From assembly GCF_002934685.1 (NCBI RefSeq), contig NZ_NKHL01000117.1, positions 42,991-106,990 on the forward strand: 64,000 nt of DNA, in the 5' to 3' direction. Below the pieces are notes generated by a model. The model did not search any database, was not told the origin of the DNA, and worked only from the letters and a program-made list of their open reading frames with translations. Made by a program: the position numbers and the translations under genes. Numbering within the stretch: the stretch's first letter is position 1; each line of letters opens with the position of its first letter. This document shows positions 24,201-32,790 of the stretch, piece after piece. The DNA is from Pseudomonas bohemica. GTDB taxonomy: Bacteria > Pseudomonadota > Gammaproteobacteria > Pseudomonadales > Pseudomonadaceae.

Positions 24201-26919
24201 AATGGATCGTCAGCGAATCCATCAGCGACTGATTCAGGTGCTGGATGAGCGTGGCGCCCTTGATCTCCGTATGACCGCCTGGGGGGACGCCTCCGCTTCG
24301 ATACCCGATCTGGAGACGCGCCTGGCCAGCCGCAACAGGATTCACGATGCCATCTGGCAGCACTGGGCTGAGAACGCCTTGTCCGAAATTGCGACGCGCC
24401 CCTCTGCCTTGCGTCTGCAGAATGTCGTGCTGAGCGATTTCCCCGAAGCGCTGCCCGCGTTTTTCCATCAGCGAGTCACTTGGCTGCAGTTGGTGGATAT
24501 CACCGTCAGCAGAAGCACCCCAGGGGCGGCATATCCAATCTCCAGGCTGGCTGACCAGCGCGCTGCGCTGGAGCAGTTTTTCGGGCGATTCCCGGCCGTC
24601 ACGTCTCTTGAGATTAATCGTACTGAGGTTTCCGCTGTGATGGGTGAGCCGTTGGTGTTTCAAATGCCGTACCTGATCACCCAAAGTTTTCCGGCGCTTC
24701 GCACGCTTCGACTGATCAACCAGAACCTCTGGATCAGTGTGCTGGACGTGCAGTCGCTGAGCACGCTGGAGCATCTGGAATGGCTGGACCTGAGCGGCAA
24801 TGAAGCCAGCTTCGTATCGCCTGTGAATCTGGTCGGCCTGCGTCTGCGTTATCTAGGGCTGGATAATCTCGGTCTTGATAGATGGCCGACCTGGCTTGAC
24901 GGTCTGCCATCGGCGAACATCGCTGAAGTCTCGTTGCGCAACAATCGCATCGCAGAGTTGCCCGGGCATATCCTCGACTATCGAACGCCTGGCAGTCGGT
25001 CGACCAAGATATCGTTGCAGGGTAATCCGCTGACGCGCCTGATGCTTATGCGAATTCGGCTCAATGAAACGTCTGGCAGCCGGTTTCATTTCAATCTGGA
25101 TCTACCAACAGCACTGCAAGCCCAAGTGGCCATATTGCGGCAGGAAAGGGTGCAATTGCGGGAGGCCATCGAGTCGTGGACTGAGGCCTCCAGTTCGAGC
25201 AGGCCCCTGAGTGCGGCAACCGTTGAGGCCAGACGCGCCATTGGCGAGACCATTCTAGACTTCTGGCGCGCCTACAGCGAAGGCCGGACGCTTACCGTGT
25301 TGACGTTGGAACGCATCTCGCTGGCGGATTTCCCGCGCCGATTGCCTGCATTCTTCTACATGCGCGTTCGCAACCTGCTGCTTGAACATGTGACGGCCGA
25401 TACCGCCCAACTGAACCAGTTTCTGGCGAACTTCCCTCAACTCAACAACCTCGAATTGGTCGGCCAGGCTCGGCCTATGCCTGAACTGCCTTCGGTGCTG
25501 CTGAATCTGTCTCGGCTCACCGGTCTCAGTCTGCGAGATCAAGGGCGTTTTCTGGATCAGCAAGCGATGTCGTTCCTGGCGCGCCTGACTCATATCGAGA
25601 CGCTGGATCTGAGCGGCAATCGCCTGGGGCCCATAACCGATGCTTCGGGGTTGCGAAGGAACTTGCGCTGGCTGTCGTTGAATAACACCGGACTGGATCG
25701 CTGGCCAGACTGGGTGGACGCTCTGCTGCCGCTTGACGCGCTGATGCTGGAAGACAACCAGCTGACCGATTTGCCGGAGCATATTTTGCAAAACCCGCGC
25801 AATGACAATACCCATACCCAGATCTCGCTGCGTGGCAATCCGTTGAGCTACGAAACCATGCGCCGCGCTCACGTCTCCGAAAACCACCACAGTTCCTACA
25901 GTTTCGTGATGGAGTTGCCTGACGATATCCAGGCGATGCCGCCGGACCATCAGGATTCGGATTCGGATTCGGATTCCGATACCGACGTCTACCCCTACCC
26001 CTCCGATTCGGATTCTTCCGGCGCTCTGGACGGTGCCGGGGCTCCGTCGCCGAGGGAGGTGCCCGAGGTCGAGCCGTGGCTGTTGGCTTCGATGGACGAA
26101 AATGAGTTGCACAGGGCGGTGTGGCAGCGCCTTGAAGCGGCGGGGGATGCTCCGGACTTGATGGCGTTGATAGGGCGTTTGACCCAGGCGGCGCCTTTTC
26201 GTACGCAGAGCACGCGTCTCGATTTCTCCGAGCGTGTATGGCGCGTGCTGCAAGCTGCGGATCAGAATCCGGAGACTCGCCTTCTCTACAATGGCATCGC
26301 TCAAGAAGCACTGGTGCAGCCTGAAACCGGCTTTCAGACCTGCCACGACGGTGCCTGGCTGGTGTTCAACCAGATCGAGATCCAGATGTTTATCGCGCAG
26401 TCCGTCAGCGACGTGCCGGCGGCATTGCGGGGGCAGTCGCTATACCGGCTGGCCCGCCGTCTGTATCGGTTGCATGAGTTGGACACCATCGCCCGCGAAC
26501 GGGCCGCTGGTCGCGACGAGGCAGAAGTGCGTCTGGCGTATCGCCTGCGTTGGTCGGCTGAACTGGACCTGCCGTTGCCGCCAGGCAGCATGTTGTATCA
26601 GGTGCACGCCAGCATCCGCCCCGGCGAGCTTGATTCGGCGCTGGCGCGTGTGCAGAAGGGTGAATACGGCGAGCCGTTCATGGCCTACGCCGCCCAACGC
26701 GATTTCTGGGTTCAGTACCTGCGCGAAACCTATGGCGAACGCTTCGAGATGCTCAAGCAGGACTATCTGGTGCGCGTGGTGGCGCTTCCGGATCGTTTCC
26801 CCGGGCGTGCGATTGACGAGTTGGGCGAGGAGTTTGCCGCTTTGAAGCAGGAGTTCGAGGCGCAGGAAATGAACCTGATTCGCGAACTGACGTATCGCGA
26901 AGGATTCGACCAGGGCTGA
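21247..26919 (+). CDS. Giant toxin-like protein with LRR modules and a C-terminal NEL-like E3 ubiquitin ligase domain
   Basis: About 1890 residues. The N-terminal ~500 residues resemble the helical dermonecrotic-toxin-type region of large Pseudomonas proteins. Hydrophobic helices follow at about 460-485 (NVVGFVVPPVGAVMMAAAAA) and 509-522. Two diverged modules start near 1069 (LPAFFHQRV) and 1366 (LPAFFYMRV), each with leucine-rich repeats (LEWLDLSGNE near 1174, IETLDLSGNR near 1450). A Ser-Asp repeat linker covers about 1570-1590. From about 1609 the sequence resembles the NEL domain of IpaH/SspH/SlrP: Cys1699 in FQTCHDGAWLVFNQIE gives the CxD motif, and EVRLAYRLRWSAELDL matches the conserved VxLAY helix. 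It is therefore inferred to transfer ubiquitin in a eukaryotic host. No Sec signal is evident. ATG 21247 with AAGG nine bases upstream is preferred over GTG 21190. No adjacent chaperone gene. Confidence 0.85.
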   Translation: MSQSMDFTSDTVPAASRQTHPFTVVKSKIPEWLVNAPSATHSALRQAGGARLDWFEHARQSMPGVVDALKHDYSWYRYNEQKLNEALVDLPALEAFAEPLLVAAIKERFGLEVDVRKSWLFHPRSVHIDDSFAGISKDPLVQLQTSIRAATQTLLHAALQNFESWETASGAMDLSERNKAAVYDRYPVSGVEVAGPTLAIAPEAFAALCRELDLGGQYQKKIKAFLNPPSEPGDAPDAATFNRQGLLKRVEQSAYTIQVHLAYMRGDIGEGLYTALLDVGRNHTTVSLDGQPVTCSLLRLWDIELTGIVVIGKSREDSSRVEKVVVYIPDDPVCPLKEYESSTAFTRALRDRLLLDGYLDFFQRFVPARHRAELLAKLDECLRPRVWNKDRRWYEQQVDRNAHLHLRERTLAIGLLTAITEQKNAVLKDDALFHAVPTADEDQKTLTQRLHYFESLAMQTLNVVGFVVPPVGAVMMAAAAAQLSVEVFEGIDSWTRGEWEQGWGYLMDVLENVALMAALGAARQGGTPALEKITVETPSFIEELKEVELPNGQTRLWKPDLAPFAHDTLLPEGLEPDEFGIYHHRNKTWISIEGNVYSVKQASSNGPFRIGHPAKALSYEPPLRNNGAGAWLHPVDQPREWEGLKLFRRLGHTAAGFSDVTARRILQVSDTHEAVLRRVLAENQRPPALLEDTMRRFQLDQAVQGDAESEASASDKVALFESRYRTMSANQQAYAAPITRSYPGLPTVIAEELVRNASPAELEGLAQGRVPLRVAEEIRVYRQQVRLARAYEGLYLESVSNPDTDILILHSLEHLQGWPSDLRLEVREGWFQGTLLDAVGPAESGDRKVLVRHTDGYEPFDAQGHGLHGRDDIYSSVLHALSDAQRAALGYPGTWDGPKLKLAVQNGPLLPRPTLRTSLKMQPARPGPRSPMRLADSRPGFPLSGRGALPGFIARDTLLDLIRTVGVASADRSPEQILAALEAAGMDRQRIHQRLIQVLDERGALDLRMTAWGDASASIPDLETRLASRNRIHDAIWQHWAENALSEIATRPSALRLQNVVLSDFPEALPAFFHQRVTWLQLVDITVSRSTPGAAYPISRLADQRAALEQFFGRFPAVTSLEINRTEVSAVMGEPLVFQMPYLITQSFPALRTLRLINQNLWISVLDVQSLSTLEHLEWLDLSGNEASFVSPVNLVGLRLRYLGLDNLGLDRWPTWLDGLPSANIAEVSLRNNRIAELPGHILDYRTPGSRSTKISLQGNPLTRLMLMRIRLNETSGSRFHFNLDLPTALQAQVAILRQERVQLREAIESWTEASSSSRPLSAATVEARRAIGETILDFWRAYSEGRTLTVLTLERISLADFPRRLPAFFYMRVRNLLLEHVTADTAQLNQFLANFPQLNNLELVGQARPMPELPSVLLNLSRLTGLSLRDQGRFLDQQAMSFLARLTHIETLDLSGNRLGPITDASGLRRNLRWLSLNNTGLDRWPDWVDALLPLDALMLEDNQLTDLPEHILQNPRNDNTHTQISLRGNPLSYETMRRAHVSENHHSSYSFVMELPDDIQAMPPDHQDSDSDSDSDTDVYPYPSDSDSSGALDGAGAPSPREVPEVEPWLLASMDENELHRAVWQRLEAAGDAPDLMALIGRLTQAAPFRTQSTRLDFSERVWRVLQAADQNPETRLLYNGIAQEALVQPETGFQTCHDGAWLVFNQIEIQMFIAQSVSDVPAALRGQSLYRLARRLYRLHELDTIARERAAGRDEAEVRLAYRLRWSAELDLPLPPGSMLYQVHASIRPGELDSALARVQKGEYGEPFMAYAAQRDFWVQYLRETYGERFEMLKQDYLVRVVALPDRFPGRAIDELGEEFAALKQEFEAQEMNLIRELTYREGFDQG
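25950..26010 (+). repeat. In-frame hexanucleotide repeat encoding Ser-Asp
   Basis: The unit GATTCG is repeated about four times and then decays to GATTCCGATACCGAC and later GATTCGGATTCTTCC. It encodes an acidic SD-rich linker between the LRR region and the NEL-like domain. A 6-base unit lets copy number change without frameshift. Confidence 0.85.
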
Positions 26920-26936
26920 TCAACGAGTTGGCTAGC

Positions 26937-26968
26937 CGCTGACCCGCCCTTTTGCTGCCGGTCAGCGG
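26937..26968. terminator. Hairpin between the NEL-like gene and tauD
   Basis: CCGCTGACC / GGTCAGCGG forms a 9-bp stem with a 14-base loop between convergent genes. There is no T-run, so the role is uncertain. Confidence 0.4.
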
Positions 26969-27017
26969 GGAGCTGTCTCATTGATCGACATCCCGGCACT
27001 CACGAGCACAGTGCCGC

Positions 27018-27851
27018 TCAGAACGGTACATCCCCCAGAATCGTCGCTCGGTGCATGACTCGACGCTGTGGCCGGTAATCGTCCACCGCGTAATGCTGGG
27101 TCACGCGGTTGTCCCACATGGCGACGTCGTTTTCCTGCCAGCGCCAGCGGATGGTGAACTCGGGTCGTGTCGCATGGGCGAACAGCAATTTCAGAATCGC
27201 CTCACTTTCCGCAGGCTCCAGTTCGTTGATCCGCGTGGTGAAGCCGTCGTTGATGAACAGCGCTTTGCGCCCGCTGACCGGGTGCGTGCGGATCACCGGG
27301 TGTGACAACGGCGGGTTCTTGCGTCGGGTTTCTTCCCAGCGCGCCAGATCTTCAGCGGTCGTGCCGAAGCGTTCCAGCGGGAAGGATCGGGTGAAGTCGT
27401 GAGTGGCGGTCAACCCGTCGAGCAATGTTTGCAGCGGTCCGGACAAAGCTTCGAACGCCGCGATGCCGCTGGCCCACAACGTATCGCCTCCGTAAGCCGG
27501 CAACTGCTTGGCACTGAGCACCGCCCCCAGAGCGGGTGTCGGCAGGAAGGTCACGTCGGTGTGCCAGATGGCGTTATCGCGCACGTCAGTCAGCGCGGTG
27601 TCGATTACCATGATTTCGGGTTGCTCGGACACATTCGGATAGATCGGGTGCACGTGCAGATCACCGAATTGCGTCGCGAAACGCGCCTGTTGCTGTGGTG
27701 TGATGGGCTGGTCGCGGAAGAACAGCACCTGATGCGCGAGCAGCGCCTGCTCGATGGCATCGCGTTGCTCGGCAGTCAGGTCTCGGCTCAGGTCGACGCC
27801 GCTGATCTGCGCGCCCAAGGCTGAGCTGAGAGGGGTGATGTGAAGGCTCAT
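27018..27851 (-). CDS. tauD: Taurine dioxygenase (Fe(II)/2-oxoglutarate)
   Basis: Oxygenolytic cleavage of taurine to sulfite and aminoacetaldehyde, releasing sulfur. 277 residues, family-typical. Iron ligands: His and Asp of AIWHTDVTFLP and the distal His in NRVTQHYAVDDYRPQRR. 2-oxoglutarate contact by the Arg of RRVMHRATILGD. LGAQISGVDLSRDL is the usual N-terminus. ATG 27851 is preceded by GTGAG. A GTG at 27863 is an alternative. Last gene of tauABCD, 79 bases after tauC. Confidence 0.95.
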   Translation of the reverse strand: MSLHITPLSSALGAQISGVDLSRDLTAEQRDAIEQALLAHQVLFFRDQPITPQQQARFATQFGDLHVHPIYPNVSEQPEIMVIDTALTDVRDNAIWHTDVTFLPTPALGAVLSAKQLPAYGGDTLWASGIAAFEALSGPLQTLLDGLTATHDFTRSFPLERFGTTAEDLARWEETRRKNPPLSHPVIRTHPVSGRKALFINDGFTTRINELEPAESEAILKLLFAHATRPEFTIRWRWQENDVAMWDNRVTQHYAVDDYRPQRRVMHRATILGDVPF

Positions 27852-27930
27852 GCGGGTTCTCACGATAGGCGCCGAAGTGTCGGCGTAGTCAGTGTCGTTC
27901 TGTCATTCAAGCGTTCGGGCATTCAAGGGT

Positions 27931-28779
27931 TCAGTGATTCTGGCCGTGCCACGGCACCAGCTTGCGTTGCAGGGCGCGCAGGCCCATTTCCAGCGCAAAG
28001 GCGATGAACGCGATCACCAGAATCCCCAGCACCACGACATCGGTCACCAGAAACTGCGCGGCCGACTGCACCATGAAACCCAGCCCGCTGGTGGCGGCGA
28101 TCAGCTCTGCGGCGACCAGCGTCGACCAACCCACGCCCAGCCCGATGCGCACGCCGGTGAGGATATCCGGCAAGGCGCTTGGCAAGATCACATGTCGAAT
28201 CAACTGCCAGCGGCTGGCGCCCAGGGATTGCGCAGCCCGCAGCTTGGCGCTGTCCGCCGTGCGCACGCCGGTGGCTGTGGCGATGGCGATGGGGGCGAAG
28301 ATCGCCAGATAAATCAGCAGCACCTTGGAGAATTCCCCGATGCCGCACCAGATCACGATCAAGGGCAGGTAAGCCAGCGGCGGAATAGGGCGATAGAACT
28401 CGATCAGCGGGTCGAAGATGCCTTGAGCGATACGGTTATGGCCGATGGCAATGCCGACCGGAATTGCGGTCAGCACCGCGAATACCAGACCCAGGCCGAT
28501 GCGCTGCAGACTCGCACCCAAGTGCTGCCAGAGCGTGGACTCCATGTAGCCCTTGGTCATCAGCAGCCAGGCTTTTTCCAGCACGGCCGAAGGCGGCGGC
28601 AGAAACAGTGGTTCTACCCATTCGAACGCAGTGACGAGCCACCAGGCGCCCAATAGCACGATCAGCGTCAGGACGCTGATGGCGCGGGTGCTCAGGTACA
28701 GACGCGGTGCTGCGTTTCTGCCGGGAGATGGCGTATGGGCGAGGGCTTCAGTCACCGGTGACGCTTGGTATTTGCTCAT
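27931..28779 (-). CDS. tauC: Taurine ABC transporter permease
   Basis: 282 residues, six probable transmembrane helices, with the BPD-type EAA loop (AQSLGASRWQLIRHVILPSA). The motif GVRIGLGVGWSTLVAAELI is typical of nitrate/sulfonate/taurine permeases. ATG overlaps the tauB stop by four bases, so TauB and TauC are made together. It works with TauA and TauB to import taurine through the inner membrane. Confidence 0.94.
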   Translation of the reverse strand: MSKYQASPVTEALAHTPSPGRNAAPRLYLSTRAISVLTLIVLLGAWWLVTAFEWVEPLFLPPPSAVLEKAWLLMTKGYMESTLWQHLGASLQRIGLGLVFAVLTAIPVGIAIGHNRIAQGIFDPLIEFYRPIPPLAYLPLIVIWCGIGEFSKVLLIYLAIFAPIAIATATGVRTADSAKLRAAQSLGASRWQLIRHVILPSALPDILTGVRIGLGVGWSTLVAAELIAATSGLGFMVQSAAQFLVTDVVVLGILVIAFIAFALEMGLRALQRKLVPWHGQNH

Positions 28780-29567
28780 GCCCGCTGCTCCTGAATGGCC
28801 TGACGTTGTGAAAACACTCGCGCCAGTACGTGTTCGCGGGTTTCGATGAAACGAGGGTCGGATTTGATTGCTCGTGCCGATTCGCCTGTGCTGTAGCGTT
28901 GACCGAAATCGAGTTTGAGATGTTCGACGATCTGCCCCGGATTGGGCGCCAGCAGAATCAGGTCCGTGGCGAGGAATACGGCTTCTTCGATGTCGTGGGT
29001 AATCAGGAACACCGGCTTGGCGCTGCGCTTCCAGACCTGCAACAGCAGTTCCTGCATTTGCTCGCGGGTGAAGGCGTCCAGCGCACCGAAAGGTTCGTCC
29101 ATCAGCAGCACGCGCGGGTCCGCGGCCAGTGCCCGAGCCAGGCCCACGCGTTGTTTCTGCCCGCCCGAGAGCTGCCAGATGCGTCGTTTTTCGAAGCCCG
29201 CCAGATCGACCAGTGCCAGCATTTCCCGAGCCTTGACTTCACGTTGCGCGCGAGGGGCGCCCGCCAGTTCCAGGCCGAAAGCCACGTTGGCGAGCACGTC
29301 CTGCCACGGTAACAAGGCATCGTCCTGAAACACCACGCCGCGTTCAGCGCTTGGGCCTTTAACTGGCACGTTGTCCAGCGTGATGCGGCCGGCGCTGGGC
29401 TCGACGAAGCCTGCAATCAGGTTCAACAGCGAAGTCTTGCCGCTGCCGGACGGGCCGAGGGCGACCAGCAACTGTTGCGGGCCGAGGCTCAGAGAAATAT
29501 CCGACAGCACCGGCTCGGCCGCACCGGGATACTGTGCGCAGATGCGCTCCAGCTGTAACAAGGCCAT
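28776..29567 (-). CDS. tauB: Taurine ABC transporter ATP-binding protein
   Basis: 263-residue ATPase: Walker A ALGPSGSGKTSLLN, Q-loop region FQDDALLPWQ, signature QLSGGQKQRVGLARAL, Walker B VLLMDEPFGALD and switch His in FLITHDIEEAV. It lies between tauA (52-base gap) and tauC (4-base overlap). Assignment to taurine rather than another sulfonate rests on the tauA and tauD neighbours. Confidence 0.95.
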   Translation of the reverse strand: MALLQLERICAQYPGAAEPVLSDISLSLGPQQLLVALGPSGSGKTSLLNLIAGFVEPSAGRITLDNVPVKGPSAERGVVFQDDALLPWQDVLANVAFGLELAGAPRAQREVKAREMLALVDLAGFEKRRIWQLSGGQKQRVGLARALAADPRVLLMDEPFGALDAFTREQMQELLLQVWKRSAKPVFLITHDIEEAVFLATDLILLAPNPGQIVEHLKLDFGQRYSTGESARAIKSDPRFIETREHVLARVFSQRQAIQEQRA

Positions 29568-29619
29568 GGCGATGACTCCGCTTCTTAATAGGTCTGCATT
29601 TTTTAAGGCGCCGCGGTGT

Positions 29620-30597
29620 TTACTGGGTTACAAACTTTGCGCTGACATATGGCGTGTAGTCCGCCAGCACCGCATCAACCTTGCCTTGCTCTTTCAGGAA
29701 CGCGGCGGTCTTGCCGATGGCTTCGGTAGTCGGTGCGCCCAACTCTTTTGCCTGGTCAGCGGCCAGCGGATACACGTTGCCTTCCAGGAGACCCGGAATA
29801 TCGCTCGCTTTGGCGCCGGACAGCTTCACCAGCTTGTCGACGTTGCTAGCGTTGGCAATCCACGCAGCCGGGTCTTTGCGGTAGTCGGCGTAGGCATCGA
29901 GGGTTGTCTTGGCGAAGGCTTTGACGATTTCAGGATGTTTGTCGGCAAAGTCCTTGCGCACGATCCAGGCATCGAAGGTCGGGGCGCCAATTTTGGCCAG
30001 TTCGCCGGAAGTGATCAGCACTTTGCCGGTTTCCTTGGCGACACCCAATGCCGGATCCCAGACGTAGGTGGCGTCAATGTCACCACGCTTCCAGGCGGCG
30101 GCGATTGCCGGTGGGGCAAGGTTGAGGATGGTTACTTTGGCCGGATCGATGTTCCAGTGTTTCAGCGCTGCCAGCAGGCTGTAATGCCCGGTGGACACGA
30201 AAGGCACCGCGATCTTCTTCCCGACCAGATCCTGCGGGCTGTTGATGCCAGCGCCATTGCGGGCGACCAGAGCTTCAGCGGCGCCGATCTGCGTGGCAAT
30301 CAGGAAAGTCTCCACTGGCACCTTGCGGGTGGCCGCAGCCGTCAGCGGGCTTGAGCCCAGGTAGCCGATCTGCACGTCGCCGGAAGCGATGGCCGTGATC
30401 ACATCGGCGCCGTTATCGAATTTGCGCCAGGAGATTTTCGATCCGGTTGCTTTTTCATACGCGCCATCGGCCTGAGCGACTTTCGCCGGATCCACGGTGG
30501 TCTGGTATGCAACGGTGAATTCCGCAGCCTGGGCGAGCAGGGCGGAACCGGCCAGCGACAGGGCCGCCAACAGGCGAAAGGGTTTGAGCAGTTTCAT
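29620..30597 (-). CDS. tauA: Taurine-binding periplasmic protein
   Basis: 325 residues with signal peptide (RLLAALSLAGSALLAQAAE). The mature protein begins FTVAYQTTVDPAKVAQADG, the TauA pattern, followed by ASGDVQIGYLGSSPLTAA and DATYVWDPALG, which are typical of the sulfonate/taurine binding cluster. GGAG lies eight bases before ATG 30597; a TTG/ATG further upstream is less likely. First gene of tauABCD; its promoter lies in the long gap to the porin and is probably under sulfur-starvation control (CysB/Cbl-type, inferred). Confidence 0.94.
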   Translation of the reverse strand: MKLLKPFRLLAALSLAGSALLAQAAEFTVAYQTTVDPAKVAQADGAYEKATGSKISWRKFDNGADVITAIASGDVQIGYLGSSPLTAAATRKVPVETFLIATQIGAAEALVARNGAGINSPQDLVGKKIAVPFVSTGHYSLLAALKHWNIDPAKVTILNLAPPAIAAAWKRGDIDATYVWDPALGVAKETGKVLITSGELAKIGAPTFDAWIVRKDFADKHPEIVKAFAKTTLDAYADYRKDPAAWIANASNVDKLVKLSGAKASDIPGLLEGNVYPLAADQAKELGAPTTEAIGKTAAFLKEQGKVDAVLADYTPYVSAKFVTQ

Positions 30598-31409
30598 GGT
30601 GAGGCTCCGGATCAAGGCAGACCGAGGGACTGAATGAGGCGAAGCGTAAATGATCTAAGAAATGGCAAATAAATAACCTTTTGGCATGAGCTTAGAGTGG
30701 AATGCTCCCGGGCGAGGCGACCGCGACCTCAATAAGCCGTAAAAATGCGGAAACAAAATGACCGTTCATCGAAATGTCACATTTTGTAAATACGATCGGC
30801 ACGCTCACCGGAGGGAAGCTTGCGCCTTCAAGAGCGCGCATGTTGAGCGTAACCGCTGCTCTTGGAGTATGTGGTTGGCGAGAGGTGCAACAGTTGAGCG
30901 ATCTTTGCCAGTTGACTGACGAGTGCCGCCCACATTCGGCGGAAAAGCAGACAGATAGCAGGGTGACAACGGTAACAATAGTGTCTACGCGTTTATCGAT
31001 CCTTTAATATTCAAAGGCTTATGTTTGTAAATCTCACCTCGTTTCACAGGCCGACCATGACCGGTCGGTCGAGTTCCGGTCGTACGATGGGGCAAAACTA
31101 ATCGATCTGACGAACGGAGTAGAAATATTTTTTGGGAATTACGCAAAGACGCCGATACACTCCGCAACGGACGGCTGAAACGGCTTGTGACATATAACTG
31201 CTTGGCATAAAAGCAGGCTCATAAAGTCTTTTTAGGTTTAAAGGAATTCCCTTACCTTGCAGCCAGCTGTTAACGCGGTCTAGTCAATTAGTCATAGGGC
31301 CATTGACTCGCCGAGTCAGGTCCAGCGCTAATCGCGCATCCGCGGTCTTGAGCCTTCGATCTCAGAACCAAGGAACTACAAAAATTAGATTCAAGAGGAG
31401 CGAAACACA
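30598..31409. other. Long divergent regulatory gap between tauA and the porin gene
   Basis: 812 bases with no supported gene. Seen: AT-rich AAATAAATAACC at about 30663-30680 near the tauA side, a 13-base perfect palindrome AAATGTCACATTT (30772-30784), a hairpin CCGACC/GGTCGG with inner palindrome GACCGGTC (31051-31068), and a lower-GC stretch with possible promoters at 31190-31260 on the porin side. The size suggests several regulator sites or an unrecognised small RNA. Confidence 0.5.
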
Positions 31410-32774
31410 ATGAAGAAGTCCACCCTGGCCTTGGCCGTATCTTTTGGCGTAATGGCCACTCAGGCGGGTGCTGCTGGTTTCCTGGAAGACAGCAAGGCGA
31501 CCATCAGTTCCCGTACCATGTATTTTGAAAACGACACTCGTACAGGTACTCGTGCTGCTGATCAGCGCGAAACTGCCGAAGGTCTGCTGTTTAACTTCAT
31601 CTCGGGTTATACCCCTGGCACCGTAGGCTTCGGTCTGGACGTGCAAGGCATTTACGGTATTCACCTGGGTGGCGGCATTGATCACCACACCGCCTCTACT
31701 TCGAACACCTTCTTCCCGACTGATTCCGACGGTTCGTCCGTGGACAGCTGGTCGCGTCTGGGCGCCAACGCCAAGGCCAAGATCTCCAAGACTGAAGTCA
31801 AGGTCGGTAACGCGCTGCAGCCTAACCTGCCAATCCTGGTTGCGAACGACGGTCGTTTGCTGCCACAGACTTTCCAGGGTGCGACTCTTCAGTCCAAAGA
31901 CATCGACAACTTCACCTTCAACGCAGGTAAGTTGACTCAAGCCGCAAGCCGGGCTTCCAGCAACTATGCCGGTCTGGCAACTGCTGGCGGTACGAAAGGC
32001 TCCAACAGCTTTACCTTCGCCGGTGTAGACTGGAAAGCTACCAAGGACTTGACCTTGCAGGCTTACCACTCGGAGCTGGAAGACTACTACAAGCAGAACT
32101 TCTTCGGTCTGGTACACATCCTGCCGATCGCTGACGACCAGTCGTTCAAGACTGACCTGCGCTACTTCGACAGCGACTCCGACGGCAAGAACGGCGACGC
32201 GAGCCACCGTTTCAACAACAACGGCGGCTATGCCAAGCACGCTGGCGAAGTCGACAACAAAACCTGGTCGGCGATGTTCACTTACACCCTCGGCGGCCAC
32301 TCTCTGATGCTCGGCCATCAGGACGTGAGCAACGACGGCGGTATGGTCTGGATCAGCAACGGTAACGTAGCGGACGGTCGCGGACGTGGCGATGGTGAAG
32401 GCGGTTCGAGCTTCTACCTGTTCACTGACTCGATGATCAACCAGTTCGCCCGTGCCGGTGAGACCACCAACTTCGGTCAATACTCGTACGACTTCGCACG
32501 CCTGGGTGTGCCTGGCCTGAAAGCAGCCTTCGCGTACCTCAAAGGGACCAACATCAAGTCCACATCCGGTGCTTCGGTTGGCGACAGTTCCGAGTGGGAA
32601 CGCGATATGCGTATCGACTACGTATTCCAGGATGGTCCTCTGAAAGGCTTCGGCGCTACTCTGCGTCGCGCCAACTACCGTGGTGATTTCAAAGGCACCA
32701 CGGCTCAGAACACGCCAATTCTGGACCAAGACCAGACTCGTCTGATCTTCAACTACACCTACGCTTTCAAATAA
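31410..32774 (+). CDS. OprD-family outer membrane porin
   Basis: 454-residue, substrate-specific 18-strand porin type. Signal peptide MKKSTLALAVSFGVMATQAGA, then GFLEDSKATISSRTMYFEND as in OprE/OprQ-like members. Repeated strand patterns (WKATKDLTLQAYHSELED, LKGFGATLRRANYRGDF) end with FNYTYAFK, whose terminal Phe-x motif is usual for outer membrane proteins. AGAGGAG precedes ATG 31410. Placed between tau and lsfA-ssu genes, it may admit organosulfonates, but that is inferred from position only. Confidence 0.9.
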   Translation: MKKSTLALAVSFGVMATQAGAAGFLEDSKATISSRTMYFENDTRTGTRAADQRETAEGLLFNFISGYTPGTVGFGLDVQGIYGIHLGGGIDHHTASTSNTFFPTDSDGSSVDSWSRLGANAKAKISKTEVKVGNALQPNLPILVANDGRLLPQTFQGATLQSKDIDNFTFNAGKLTQAASRASSNYAGLATAGGTKGSNSFTFAGVDWKATKDLTLQAYHSELEDYYKQNFFGLVHILPIADDQSFKTDLRYFDSDSDGKNGDASHRFNNNGGYAKHAGEVDNKTWSAMFTYTLGGHSLMLGHQDVSNDGGMVWISNGNVADGRGRGDGEGGSSFYLFTDSMINQFARAGETTNFGQYSYDFARLGVPGLKAAFAYLKGTNIKSTSGASVGDSSEWERDMRIDYVFQDGPLKGFGATLRRANYRGDFKGTTAQNTPILDQDQTRLIFNYTYAFK

Positions 32775-32790
32775 GCACTGGCTGGTTGAA

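Noticed and set aside
31362..32729. 455-residue open frame antisense to the OprD-family porin gene
   Set aside because: The plus strand encodes a clear porin with signal peptide, ribosome binding site and terminator. The antisense frame is open because of biased third-position codons and shows no family motif.
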